Shown here: positions 12,225 to 22,399 of the stretch, in pieces
Layout: the number at the start of each line of letters is the position of its first letter
How positions within the stretch are numbered: the stretch's first letter is position 1
DNA from: Azadirachta indica
Lineage: Eukaryota > Streptophyta > Magnoliopsida > Sapindales > Meliaceae
Length of the DNA stretch: 64,000 bases
Assembly (NCBI GenBank): GCA_022749755.1
Contig: CM040440.1
Location: 9,721,269 to 9,785,268 of the forward strand
Direction: 5' to 3'
The notes under the pieces: model-generated
What the model was told of the DNA's origin: nothing
Seen by the model: the letters and a program-made list of their open reading frames with translations, nothing else
The model's database searches: none
Position numbers and translations under genes: made by a program

Positions 12225-12341
12225 TCAAATTTCTGATTTTGATTCCAATTCATTAAAGATCTCAACTTTAACAGCATTGCACTTGGTTGTACATATCACA
12301 AATAGCAAGAGAAGTAAGATGTTGTTGGTGAAACAACCCAT
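12225..12341 (-). pseudogene. Possible S-protein homologue (self-incompatibility S1 family) N-terminal fragment
   Basis: The minus-strand frame starting at 12341 encodes a 38-residue peptide. A hydrophobic signal-like stretch (NNILLLLLFVICTTKCNA) is followed by VKVEIFNELESKSEI and a stop. Secreted plant S-protein homologues begin with a signal peptide followed by a V-x-I-x-N-x-L strand, which this resembles, but the rest of the ~110-residue domain and its four cysteines are missing. A TATA-like TATTTAAAG lies upstream. It sits within the long-TIR Mutator-like element, which suggests gene capture. The short length makes the family call tentative. Confidence 0.35.
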
Positions 12342-13483
12342 GTTAATTGTTGTCGTGGAGTTTTTAAACGGTGTAAGAAAAGGGTCGAAACATTTTCTCT
12401 TTAAATAGAAGAAGGTGTGAAGAAAAATATTGAATGTTACAATATGAGTAACTGTTACTTTATGTTTAATGTAGAATGCATTTAAAGAAAATAAACAAAA
12501 AATCTTGATATATAGCAATGAATTCATTTAGAATTAATGTCTCCATTTTAGTAAAATAAACAAAAATATTTTTAAATTAGATGGAAAAATATTGACAAGA
12601 ATAAATATTAGTCAAGTTATATATGTTGATAAATTTGTTATTTTCTATATTATTAACAATTAATCACATTTTATATTTACCGGAATAACTCAATATTAAA
12701 TTAAGAAAAAAACTTGATTCCTATCTATGTATGTAACTTTCCAATTGTGGAGTCCCATATATTCTATATTATTTTGCATTTCTTTTCTTTCAAAATGTAT
12801 TAATGAATTTTACTTTTTATGTACATGTAACATCCTAATTTAACACATATACGAGAGTCAAAATAATATTCATCGAAATAGACTTTATTAGTATTTTATA
12901 ACTTAATTAAGTTATTGAAACCTTATTATTATAATTAATAACTAAAATATTATTGAGAGTTTAACTCTACTTCCCAAAATAGTTATTAAATATCACAATT
13001 CTTCTTTATTCTTCTGTATAGAGTCTCTTCCAGAAACCTAAAACGTATCATAAAGCCTATAATAATCTTTCCTCACAAAATTATATACTCAATTTGCAAA
13101 ATGTTACCAACAAGGAGTAAACCATGTAAGCAAATCTAAATATAATATTTAAGGTTAATGAAATAATTAAGCGTATGACTTTAACTTCTAAGAAAACTTT
13201 TACTAACATACTTTAATAACAAATAAATAGTTGTATTTATTGAGTCATAAATTTATCTAATGAGAATAGTTAAAATTCATTTATGAATTATATCATAGAA
13301 CACATAAAAAGCATACTAAATTTTATTTTTTGAAAATACACTTCTATTTAGCAATTTTTCAAGATTTTGCATTTGACTAACCTAAAAAACTTTATATTAA
13401 TTTTCATTGTTTAAAAATAATAAAAGTCATGTAACAAATAACCTAAAAAAACTTTATATTAATTAAACATGTAGATAAAATAT

Positions 13484-13660
13484 ATTTGAAAAAGCAGATT
13501 TTCAAAAGTAAAGTCCTGCTTCTCAGAACTTGTGGTGGAAAAATAAATTTTGAATAAAATCAATTTTAAGAAAATTATCAAACACTTAAAATAGATTTTA
13601 AGTGTTGAAAAGCACTTTGAAGACTTACAACAACAATCCCAAAGAGGCTTTAAATAAATT
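13484..13660. mobile_element. Old MITE-like fragment inside the Mutator-like element
   Basis: The sequence has the GAAAAGCACTTT / AAAAGCAGATTTTC inverted pairing and the GTGTTTGATAA-type motif seen in common plant hAT MITEs. Boundaries are unclear. It is inferred from internal inverted similarity and style only. Confidence 0.3.
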
Positions 13661-14490
13661 ATATAAACCATATCATTTAATTTGATTGGAGTTTATAGTA
13701 TTTTACAAATTAATATAAACTTATTCTATATATATAATAAAAGTTATACATATTATTCCTAAATCAGTTTGATAACTAAATTTTATACACTATTATACAT
13801 GTTGTAATAACAAGAAATTAATCTATTCTGCATAAGGAAAATGCTTTCGGTTCGAACAACATATCTATGTTGAAAATAATTTTCCTACAAAACTTCTCTC
13901 TTCTAATTTTTTTCAAATTTGTTGTCTTTCTATACTTCTCTTGCTTTAATTTGTTGTTTTGCTTTTTTCTTCAACGTTTGGGAATGAGGAGATCTTCATC
14001 TAGCTAAAATACATATTTCTTATAATTAATCAATAAAATCCATATTTTCTATAAATCCACCCTCAAATTTATTTAAAAACCGAGAAATCAAAACAAATAT
14101 ATATCGTCACCGTCGATTTTTCATCGAATTTCTCCCCACAAGTTATTGTCATAAACCAGTGAAGATAGCTACCTACGCCGCTATCTACACTATTGTTTAT
14201 GTACGCTGGTCAAGGGTTTTGAATCTGAAACGAAGATTTTTGTGGCTTCTTTGTTGTTTCAATTTTTTTTCTTTAACGTTTGGGAACGAGGACATCGTCA
14301 AATAGAGCAAAATTAGGGACTGAAATTTTGGGCCATTAAGAGTAATTTTATCTAAAAAATATAGAGAAGGCCATTTTCTAAAAAGATTTTAAACCGTGAT
14401 TATTTGAGAAAAGTAAGGTAAACAGTAGATATTTTTGTAAATTTCCCGAACGACAACTCCATTCCCATTTTCACCGTATAATTATTTACT

Positions 14491-14500
14491 GATATATAAC
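14491..14500 (+). promoter_or_regulatory. TATA-like box of SEC61-gamma
   Basis: GATATATAAC lies 91-100 bases before the chosen ATG and only about 45 bases after the end of the Mutator-like element. The upstream promoter of this gene is therefore largely or wholly element-derived sequence. The transcription start is not directly visible. Confidence 0.4.
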
Positions 14501-14590
14501 AAACGTACCCTAAGCAATCAATTTCTTCTTCGCATGTACGCTCAGATCAGATCTGAGCGTTCTTCTTCAACCGTTACGAAACAGATAGAA

Positions 14591-14894
14591 ATGGACGCTC
14601 TAGATTCCGTCGTCGATCCGCTCCGAGAATTCGCCAAGGGCAGCGTGCGCCTCGTCAAGCGCTGCCACAAGCCCGATCGCAAAGGCATTTTACATTTTCC
14701 TTTATGTGATTTGTGCTTCGTTACGAAACTAATTGATCTGATATTTAAAATTAGGGTTTGGTGTTTTTTTATATGCAGAATTCACGAAAGTGGCGTTTCG
14801 TACGGCGATCGGATTCGTGGTGATGGGATTCGTTGGATTTTTCGTTAAATTGATCTTCATTCCCATCAACAACATCATCGTTGGTTCTTCTTAG
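14591..14894 (+). CDS. SEC61G: Protein transport protein SEC61 subunit gamma
   Basis: This is the small tail-anchored subunit of the ER Sec61 translocon. Exons are 14591-14684 and 14779-14894, giving 69 residues, the usual plant length. Exon 1 encodes [16 protein letters not shown] and onward to CHKPDRK. The codon is then split G|AA to give E, and exon 2 encodes [14 protein letters not shown], a membrane segment and NNIIVGSS. The intron begins GC (14685) and ends AG (14778); no GT donor keeps the conserved K-E-F-T-K join, so it is a GC-AG intron. An ATG at 14534 is in frame and would add 19 residues not seen in the family, so 14591 is preferred. A 3'-UTR intron probably starts right after the stop. 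Confidence 0.93.
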
Positions 14895-16105
14895 GTATTT
14901 TCTTCTTCTTTTAAACTCTTCTATTTGTACTTTCTTTTTCTTTAATTGGATTCTGTTTTCGTATTCATTGAAAACTGTCGAATTATGTAACGTGTTGGTC
15001 TTTCTTAATTCCATATCTATTAATAATATTTGAAGAGTTATTTCTAATCTTGGATATAAGTTTTACATGGATCTGTTTTGTGAGTCAACAATGTTCATTT
15101 AGTTGTTAACGAATTTGCAATTTATTGGTAGTTTCCATGTTGTTGTGGACTTTTTGTGAATTGAGATATTCTTAGTAGGGAAAATTTCGTGAAGACCCTT
15201 ATTTATTTATACATGGATTCCCCAATAGAATATGGAGATATTCTTAGCTTTTGGATTATATAATTAGGCTTAGGATTAGAATAAAATTTAACCTGTTAAA
15301 TAAACACGGTGATATAATTATTTTGCTTATTGTGTGGATTTATGCACTTGTATGCTACTTGGTTTTGCAGTCCTTTAATAATTATAGTTTTTTATTTTTC
15401 CCCTCTTTTGATAAGGCAAAGTATTAGCTTGGTAAGTTGGTTTTGCTTCTTCTTGGGTCCTAGTGGCATGATATTGTTGTTACGTGGCAATTGGTGAATT
15501 TTGGGTACAATTTTATGGAATTGTTTTATTATGTCTCTGTTTCAAGTTCAGCTTCTAAAAGGCATGAATAGGTACTGTTAACTGTTTCTCCAAATATATG
15601 TCGAAAACATGAGATACTGTTGTATGTCTATGCAATGACAATAATTCTTTAGGGTTATTAGCATTAAGAACCATGGCTAGTTAGTTGAATATATCTCGTG
15701 TTTAGGTCATTGCTTACAATATGGTTGGAAAGAATGCTGTGTGAGCGGTCCAATATATTTTGTGATAAATGATCTGGATATTGGAACCACTAAATGTCAT
15801 TCTTTGATACAAATTTTTTCATTAATTACACAATTGGTGAATAATTTTTACTCGTGCTGATCATTGTTATTATGATACATGCATTCATAAGACAATATTC
15901 CTTTCTTCAAATGCTAACTTACTGGGATAGCTGAGACATCTTTTTGATAGGTACAAATAAATCATGGCATTTTTCATATTCCTGTTAATTTTCCGGATGC
16001 ATTTTGATTTCTGTTCTTTTATTGGCTGATTATATCATCTAAGTTGCTTCTGGCTTTACAAATAAATGGATAAAATCTTATTCAAATTTAAATATGCATC
16101 TGCAG
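14895..16105 (+). other. Probable 3'-UTR intron of SEC61-gamma
   Basis: The stop codon TAG is followed at once by GTATTTTCTTC, a good donor. A matching acceptor TTGCATCTGCAG-like site (ATGCATCTGCAG) ends at 16105, followed by more complex sequence that could be the 3'-UTR exon (16106 to about 16300). No coding frame is supported between. The inference is from splice signals alone. Confidence 0.4.
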
Positions 16106-16842
16106 GCTTGATGGAGAATTGAAGAACTCTTCAGGGAATGGAATCAGTCCGGCTATACAACTTGTTTTCAAATAGTGCTTAGCATACAGTGATCTTTAGG
16201 CTTTTTTTTTTTTTGTTTGGGGATATATGTTACACTTCTAAGTATACTTGTGAACAATGATTTCTAAACAAACAATTTGGGATTTCATTAAACGCCCTTA
16301 TTGATGGTTTGACCAGCGTACTGATACTCAATTTTCTTTGCGTTTTTCCTATTTATCATTGTAGAAGGGAATTGCTTGCCCTACTCAGCCCTGAAAGGAT
16401 GTTTTCACGGGATGCCGTGAGACACGTGCAAACCAATTAAATATGTAAATAAACAGGGGATTAATTAGTGAATCGTATCTTTTTAATTCGGCTAAATGGC
16501 TCCAGGGACCCGAATATACCTGTTCCCATCATATGTATGAGCGGCGAAAATTTGGCACTTAAAATCTTAGTAAGAGATGGCTTTTCACATGCTCAATGAT
16601 TCAAATAATAAAATATGAAATTCGGATAAGCATAGCACACCCAATTTTTTATTGTATTTTTTTAAAATTAGAAAAACCCTGATTCTGAACGATAATGGCA
16701 GTCTACAGTGAGAGAAGACAAGTAAACACAACACATTGTGTAGCTTAAATTTCCAAGTTTACCCAGAAAAGACAAGCTAATAGTGAGGGGTATAAAGGTA
16801 AAACAGAAGAATTGCATCACGTTTAAAGGATTCCACGCCATC

Positions 16843-16848
16843 TATAAA
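16843..16848 (+). promoter_or_regulatory. TATA box of acetolactate synthase
   Basis: CTATAAACT sits 83-88 bases before the ATG, followed by a CT-rich leader (CCCCCTCTCTCTCTCTCG). Spacing predicts a transcription start near 16875 and a leader of about 55 bases. Confidence 0.65.
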
Positions 16849-16930
16849 CTCCCCCTCTCTCTCTCGCCACACACTCATAAGCCCCCTCGCTGCGGCTGGT
16901 ATTCTCGCATACTCCGCTTTGTCTTCAATA

Positions 16931-18889
16931 ATGGCGGCCGCCTCTGCCCACACCACCTTTGCTAAACCTTCTTTCTCTTCTACCAGAAAATCTCCATTAC
17001 CCATTTCGAGATTTAGCCTCCCTTTTTCTCATAAGCTCCAAAAACCCGCTCTCCACATCACTAACTCCCTCCCCAAACCCTCTGCCGCAGCCGCCGTCAC
17101 TTCTGCTCCGACTGTTGCTGGCCTGGAAACAACGTTCCCTTCCCGATTTTCTCCCGATGAGCCACGGAAAGGCGCTGATATCCTCGTGGAAGCCCTGGAA
17201 CGTCAGGGTGTCACCGACGTTTTCGCATACCCTGGTGGTGCTTCATTGGAGATTCATCAAGCTCTCACGCGCTCTAATATCATCCGCAACGTGCTCCCTC
17301 GTCATGAACAAGGTGGCGTCTTCGCCGCCGAAGGCTATGCTCGCTCCTCTGGAAAACCGGGAGTTTGTATCGCCACTTCAGGACCTGGCGCCACCAATTT
17401 GGTGAGCGGACTGGCGGATGCTCTTCTTGATAGCGTACCACTCGTGGCGATTACTGGTCAGGTCCCGCGGAGAATGATTGGTACGGACGCGTTTCAAGAG
17501 ACTCCAATTGTGGAGGTAACACGATCTATTACGAAACATAATTATCTTGTGCTTGATGTTGATGACATTCCTAGGATTGTTAGTGAGGCATTCTTTTTAG
17601 CAACCTCGGGACGCCCTGGCCCTGTATTGATTGATGTACCAAAAGATATACAACAACAGCTGGCGGTTCCTAATTGGAACCAGCCAATTAAATTGCCTGG
17701 TTACATGTCTAGGCTGCCTAAAGAACCGAGTGACGTTCATTTGGAGCAGATTGTGAGGTTAATATCAGAGTCGAAGAAACCGGTGTTGTATGTAGGTGGT
17801 GGGTGTTTGAATTCTAGTGAGGAGTTGAGAAGGTTTGTTGAGATTACTGGCATACCTGTAGCAAGTACTTTGATGGGTTTGGGTTCATTTCCTAGTTCAG
17901 ATGAATTATCGCTGCAAATGCTAGGAATGCATGGGACTGTATATGCCAATTATGCAGTGGATAAAAGTGATTTGTTGCTTGCTTTTGGGGTTAGGTTTGA
18001 TGACCGTGTGACTGGGAAGCTTGAGTCTTTTGCTAGCCGAGCGAAGATTGTGCACATCGACATTGATTCAGCTGAGATTGGGAAGAATAAGCAACCTCAT
18101 GTGTCGGTTTGTGCAGATTTAAATTTGGCTCTGAAGGGAATGAACAGTTTGTTGGAGAGTAAAGATAGTAGCACAAAGTTTGATTTTTCGGCATGGAGGG
18201 AGGAGCTTGAAGAGCAAAAGGTGAAATATCCTTTGAGTTTTAAGACATTTGATGAAGCAATTCCTCCGCAATATGCAATTCAGGTCCTTGGTGAACTGAC
18301 TGATGGGAATGCAATTGTTAGCACTGGTGTTGGGCAGCATCAGATGTGGGCTGCTCAATTTTACAAGTACAAGAGACCTCGCCAGTGGTTAACCTCCGGA
18401 GGACTAGGGGCCATGGGTTTTGGATTGCCTGCTGCTATCGGAGCTGCTGTTGCAAACCCTGACGCCATTGTTGTAGACATTGATGGTGATGGGAGTTTCA
18501 TCATGAATGTCCAGGAGTTAGCTACTATCAAGGTAGAGAAACTTCCAGTCAAGATATTGCTGTTGAATAACCAGCATTTGGGTATGGTGGTGCAATGGGA
18601 GGATCGGTTCTATAAAGCCAACAGGGCTCATACCTATCTGGGAGATCCATCAAGAGAATCTGAAATATTCCCAAATATGTTGAAGTTTGCTGATGCCTGT
18701 GGAATACCTGCAGCACGTGTAACAAGGAAGGAAGAACTTAGAGCTGCAATTCAGACAATGCTGGACACTCCTGGACCATACCTCCTGGATGTCATCGTTC
18801 CACATCAAGAACATGTCCTGCCTATGATCCCCAGTGGTGGAGCTTTCAAAGATGTGATCACAGAAGGCGATGGAAGAACACAATATTGA
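16931..18889 (+). CDS. ALS: Acetolactate synthase catalytic subunit, plastid
   Basis: This thiamine-diphosphate enzyme condenses pyruvate with pyruvate or 2-oxobutyrate, the first shared step of valine, leucine and isoleucine synthesis in plastids. It is intronless and has 652 residues. The frame is open upstream only through a TTG, so the ATG at 16931 is the start. A Ser/Pro-rich transit peptide covers about residues 1-70. The catalytic Glu is E126 (RHEQGG), and the TPP motif GDGS...NN lies near residues 520-550. Positions where herbicide-tolerance substitutions are known in the family are all the sensitive type: Ala104, Pro179, Ala187, Asp358, Arg359, Trp556 and Ser635 (Arabidopsis numbers minus 18). 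The C-terminus EGDGRTQY is intact. The gene looks functional. Confidence 0.98.
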   Translation: MAAASAHTTFAKPSFSSTRKSPLPISRFSLPFSHKLQKPALHITNSLPKPSAAAAVTSAPTVAGLETTFPSRFSPDEPRKGADILVEALERQGVTDVFAYPGGASLEIHQALTRSNIIRNVLPRHEQGGVFAAEGYARSSGKPGVCIATSGPGATNLVSGLADALLDSVPLVAITGQVPRRMIGTDAFQETPIVEVTRSITKHNYLVLDVDDIPRIVSEAFFLATSGRPGPVLIDVPKDIQQQLAVPNWNQPIKLPGYMSRLPKEPSDVHLEQIVRLISESKKPVLYVGGGCLNSSEELRRFVEITGIPVASTLMGLGSFPSSDELSLQMLGMHGTVYANYAVDKSDLLLAFGVRFDDRVTGKLESFASRAKIVHIDIDSAEIGKNKQPHVSVCADLNLALKGMNSLLESKDSSTKFDFSAWREELEEQKVKYPLSFKTFDEAIPPQYAIQVLGELTDGNAIVSTGVGQHQMWAAQFYKYKRPRQWLTSGGLGAMGFGLPAAIGAAVANPDAIVVDIDGDGSFIMNVQELATIKVEKLPVKILLLNNQHLGMVVQWEDRFYKANRAHTYLGDPSRESEIFPNMLKFADACGIPAARVTRKEELRAAIQTMLDTPGPYLLDVIVPHQEHVLPMIPSGGAFKDVITEGDGRTQY

Positions 18890-19200
18890 TGTGCCGAAAT
18901 AGCAAATGTGCCTTCTTGGCCATGTATTTATTATGATCTTTGGGAACTGCAGGCTTAACATATAAGTTGTTGTGGCAATGTTTTCTTGGTTTGAGAGTAA
19001 GTTTTTAATGGAACAAATGTTTGTTTAACGCACAAAATGTATGAGTTCACCCTAATTAGCAGCTTGTTTATCTATGTATCAAGTAGTATGAATACTTTTC
19101 TTTATTCCCTTCCAACTGGAGTAGATGAATGATGCCCTTCTTTTCAGATTCACCGTGTAAACTATCCCAGTCTCCTCTTCCGTGAATTAAGAGCAAGCAG
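18890..19200 (+). other. 3' flank of acetolactate synthase
   Basis: T-rich sequence with several AATGGAACAAATG- and TTTGTTTAA-type motifs fits a 3' UTR and polyadenylation region. No separate gene is visible. Confidence 0.4.
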
Positions 19201-19301
19201 AAGGAATGAAATGATAGTATTTAAAATCAAACATAACTGACGGCATACATCTAAAACTTGCATACACCTAAAATTTTAGGTTAGATCGTACTAAATTAAA
19301 T

Positions 19302-19695
19302 AGTGTCTATTATTATGCATGTACAAAATCTTTTTACTTTTTCAATATAAAAATTCAAAATAGCATTAAACAATATATGATAGTATATAAAATCAAATCT
19401 AATTGAGGGCATACACCTAAACTTTTAGGTTAGATCATACTAAATTAATATTTAATATTTATATTTTATAAACCTCAATGATAGGGGAAGAATTCATTCA
19501 TAAAATAAAAATTGAAAATTAAGAACGATTTCATTATAATTATGAAGTTATTATACTAAAATGATATATGTTAAATATTTCTTTTTGTGAAAACTTTAAC
19601 GATAATAATTTTGAAAATATCAAGTGTCTATTATTATGCATGTACAAAACCTTTTTACTTTTTCAATATAAAAATTCAAAATAGCATTAAATAAT
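19302..19695. repeat. Pair of 73-bp near-identical direct repeats, with a second nested pair
   Basis: AGTGTCTATTATTATGCATG and what follows, at 19302-19374, is repeated at 19623-19695 with about three differences. A second pair, GATAGTAT(T/A)TAAAATCAAA...TTTTAGGTTAGATC(G/A)TACTAAATTA, occurs near 19214-19300 and 19379-19445. The order A-B-A'-...-B' indicates local duplication of a short module, with later divergence or partial loss. No gene is involved. Confidence 0.75.
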
Positions 19696-20212
19696 TTGTA
19701 TGCTCACGTTGCTCACAAACATAACTATTTTTAAGAAATTAATATGTATACTCTTATAATTATATCATTTTATCTTTTTTCACACTTCTTATAAGATAAT
19801 AAACCCTAATATACAAAAAAAAAAATCAAATATTAAGGAAAAAAAGACAATACAATAAAATATAAGGACTTAAAGATTATCAGCTCATTTTTCTGTTCCT
19901 TTTGGGTTTAGAAAATCTAATGAAATAAAAAAAAAATTTTATTTGGGCTAATATGCAAGTGACAATACCATGATAATATACAACTAGTGTGTATGGTACA
20001 TTTACAGAAAGTAGAGATTTTCCAATGTAATTTATTGGTCATTCTCACTTTAAGTTGATTGTTGGATTATATTTTGAACAATTCAACAGTTTAAATACAA
20101 TGAAGTTAATGGATTTTGCTTATTTGCGTGATTATTTTTATATAAGTTCAATTGTTCTGTATTTATATACTAAGGTTTGTGGTAGCTGGCTTTGGGTAAC
20201 TGAAAAATTGAA

Positions 20213-20740
20213 ATGAAATCACATGAAATTCAGTTCAGGACACATGTAGATCCTGTTGCTAACTTTCTGAAGAAGTTAGTGGAAATGTCAAAGAAATGGC
20301 AAAGCTACGTGTCCAAGCAGGGAAAGGTTTACAGTAGAAGCCTTGAACCAGTCAATGTCCAAAATCTGAGATCAACAGCTGTTACTCTGCATCTTCCTAG
20401 CAGTATGTCTTGAGTTTTAAGCGTTGTTCTTCTGAAATATTTACAGACAACGCATCTCAAGTAGCTGTATTGACAAAGTTGACAATTTTCCAACAAGTTT
20501 TCACAAAAATGTGAAACAAAAAAGCTCAAAATCTTGCTTCCTTGTTGAATTAACTGTTGAAATGCAACAAACCTGAAGCTGTAAGTCGAAATTACCCTCT
20601 TTCGGATGGGTAGTTTGCTAGGCTTCGATCTGTAATAGCACTCCCTGCTAGTGTTAAGAAGCAGTTACTTGGATATATAAATACTTTCAAACTGGAGATG
20701 ATCACATTTGCAATGAATAATGAGCGTAGGTTCAAATGTA
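20213..20740 (+). pseudogene. Unidentified coding-like fragment
   Basis: A 66-codon frame at 20213-20413 encodes a basic, ordinary-looking peptide (DPVANFLKKLVEMSKKWQSY; later LEPVNVQNLRST). The sequence after its stop, about 20570-20740, gives further gene-like peptides in broken frames. Base composition is less AT-rich than the flanks. I do not recognise the family. It could be a terminal exon or remnant of a lost gene, or the 3' UTR of the minus-strand gene beside it. Confidence 0.25.
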
Positions 20741-20945
20741 GAAAGAAAAATCTACTGCTGTTAAGAATTCCAGCACCATTTTCCAGGAATTTAGATTCCA
20801 GGAATTATGCATTGGAGCAGTGGTTAACTTATTAGCCAAGAAAACAAATATTTACTCATTAGGAGTCCCCCAAGTGTAAACATGTTTCTTCAACATTCTT
20901 AACCCAGTTTAAACATTCTATACATTCACATTCAGATACCAAATC

Positions 20946-22078
20946 TCACTCATTGCCCTGAGCTGAAGTTGCCGAACTGTCGAAGGATTTCTTCCTTATC
21001 AGCAAGCAAGTGATTTTTGAAGGCTGAGCATGTGTATTTTCAAGACTACACAACACAAAATCAGGCCTATGAAGTGCAATATTTAGCCGGTCCTTTCCTA
21101 CAACCAATGCAGTTGCATCAAGCAAAACGTGCCATGAGTTCCTGTGAGCTTCTGAAATCCAGTGCATGGAATAACGTGTGCCGTTGATGTCAGCTGGATA
21201 AGAAAATAACCCTTTTGGTGTGTGCTTGCATTTCCTCCGAAAATACTGGCTAAGCTGTGATCCCTTGATCCTCAAGTCTAACCATGTTTCTGGTGCCAAT
21301 ATCACTTTTGATTCCTTGAAACTGGCAAATTCTCTTACATAATCCATTTCTTCTCCAATTATCGTCATGTAGAAATTTCCCCTGAAGAAAGGGTAGCTCT
21401 CACCAACCAGCATCATTGCATCCCTATAGTTTGGAGTGAAAAGAACAAGATACTCGTCATCAGGCAATCCACAGTGTTTCAAAACCTTGTTTCGAGCCTG
21501 GATTTCAGGAATTGATATGAAACTTCCCGGAAAGGAAGATTTCTTGGTAAGAATATCAAGCAATCTTGATGGCTCCAACTGGGTTCTGTCTAAATCAGGA
21601 AGATTGCTTCCAGACGATGGTGTGGATGGTTCTCTGAAACCATTCCTAGGCGATTTTCGCTTGTCTTCAGGAGCAGTTTCTGATGGCTCTTCATTGATAC
21701 AAAGACTAGAGAGATCTCTCTTTTCGCCTTCGACAAGGCCAGCATATTCTGGGTATTTTGCCAGGACATATTGCTCAACATATTGCATTTCTGTTGGTGT
21801 GATCGGACCTGACCATCTGAGATCGAGACCATGGAGTGTTGATATAGCTTCAGCTACTATATGTGCAGGAATCACAGTATGTGCTTTCTGATATACCATA
21901 AAATTCAGTCAAATTGTCACAAAGTCAATTAGATAAAGATTCTTCCAGGAATTCAGAAAAACATGAAATGGGTTGAATCAGGAAACCTTACCTTGATAAC
22001 CATACTGCTTGGTCTGCCATTTTCTATTGGTGATTTGGGAATTGAAGCAAAAAGAGATGCTTTATATTCACCTTCCAT
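20946..22078 (-). CDS. Moco-sulfurase-like PLP-dependent transferase-fold protein
   Basis: Coding exons are 22078-21992 (29 codons) and 21887-20946, 342 residues. The join is GTTATCAAG|gtaagg to atcag|AAAGCA, phase 0. A probable 5'-UTR intron lies between about 22177 and 22092. The N-terminal third (HIVAEAISTLHGLDLRWSGP) is plant-specific. The rest resembles the large domain of the class V aminotransferase/molybdenum-cofactor-sulfurase-like family, with SWHVLLDATALVVG carrying the Asp that contacts the PLP ring. Where relatives have S-F-Y-K with the Schiff-base Lys, this protein reads S-L-E-N, so the cofactor lysine seems lost. It is shorter than full Moco-sulfurase-like proteins. The family call is by similarity from memory; the function is unknown. 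Confidence 0.72.
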
Positions 22079-22399
22079 CATATCCTAATTTATTTAAGTT
22101 TCGGTCAGAATTTGTGAAGCCTTTCTTCTGATAACTTTTCAGAACAACCCATAGATTAAGTATGAAGAGTTTTTACCTCAGATCCTGGATGCAAAACAAT
22201 CTGCTCCTCAGTATTCCTCCCCATAATTCTGATTTGCTAAACAAAAAACTTGGAAGAGACAAAAAATTTGGGAGAAGAAACAAAGGTGTGTATGAACAAA
22301 ACCACCAACTAAATTTCTCCCGGTGGATGTCTAGACAGACTACAAAAAGAATTTAGGAAACAAAACAAAACAAAACAATCAATCCTGAAACTGATAGAA

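Larger units (their letters stand above)
11106..14447. mobile_element. Long-TIR Mutator-like element (3.34 kb), possible Pack-MULE
   Basis: The left end starts GGAAAATTTACAACAATG. The right end, inverted, starts GGGAAATTTACAAAAATA. Complementarity continues for about 110 bases and includes the shared block CTTTTCTCAAATAA. The flanks AAATGACAA (11097-11105) and GAACGACAA (14448-14456) match at 7 of 9, as expected for an old 9-bp duplication. No transposase frame is present. Inside are a strong hairpin (11579-11683), a possible S-protein-homologue fragment (12225-12341, minus), an older MITE-like piece (13484-13660) and an internal direct repeat sharing CAACGTTTGGGAATGAGGA near 13975 and 14276. 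It ends about 145 bp before the SEC61-gamma ATG. Confidence 0.75.

Noticed and set aside
11949..12236. 95-codon plus-strand frame inside the Mutator-like element
   Set aside because: It lies opposite the S-protein-like fragment and its upstream sequence; its Ser/Phe-rich translation shows no family signature.
16919..16930. Four-codon N-terminal extension of ALS
   Set aside because: It begins with TTG, not ATG; the ATG at 16931 is the first start codon in frame.
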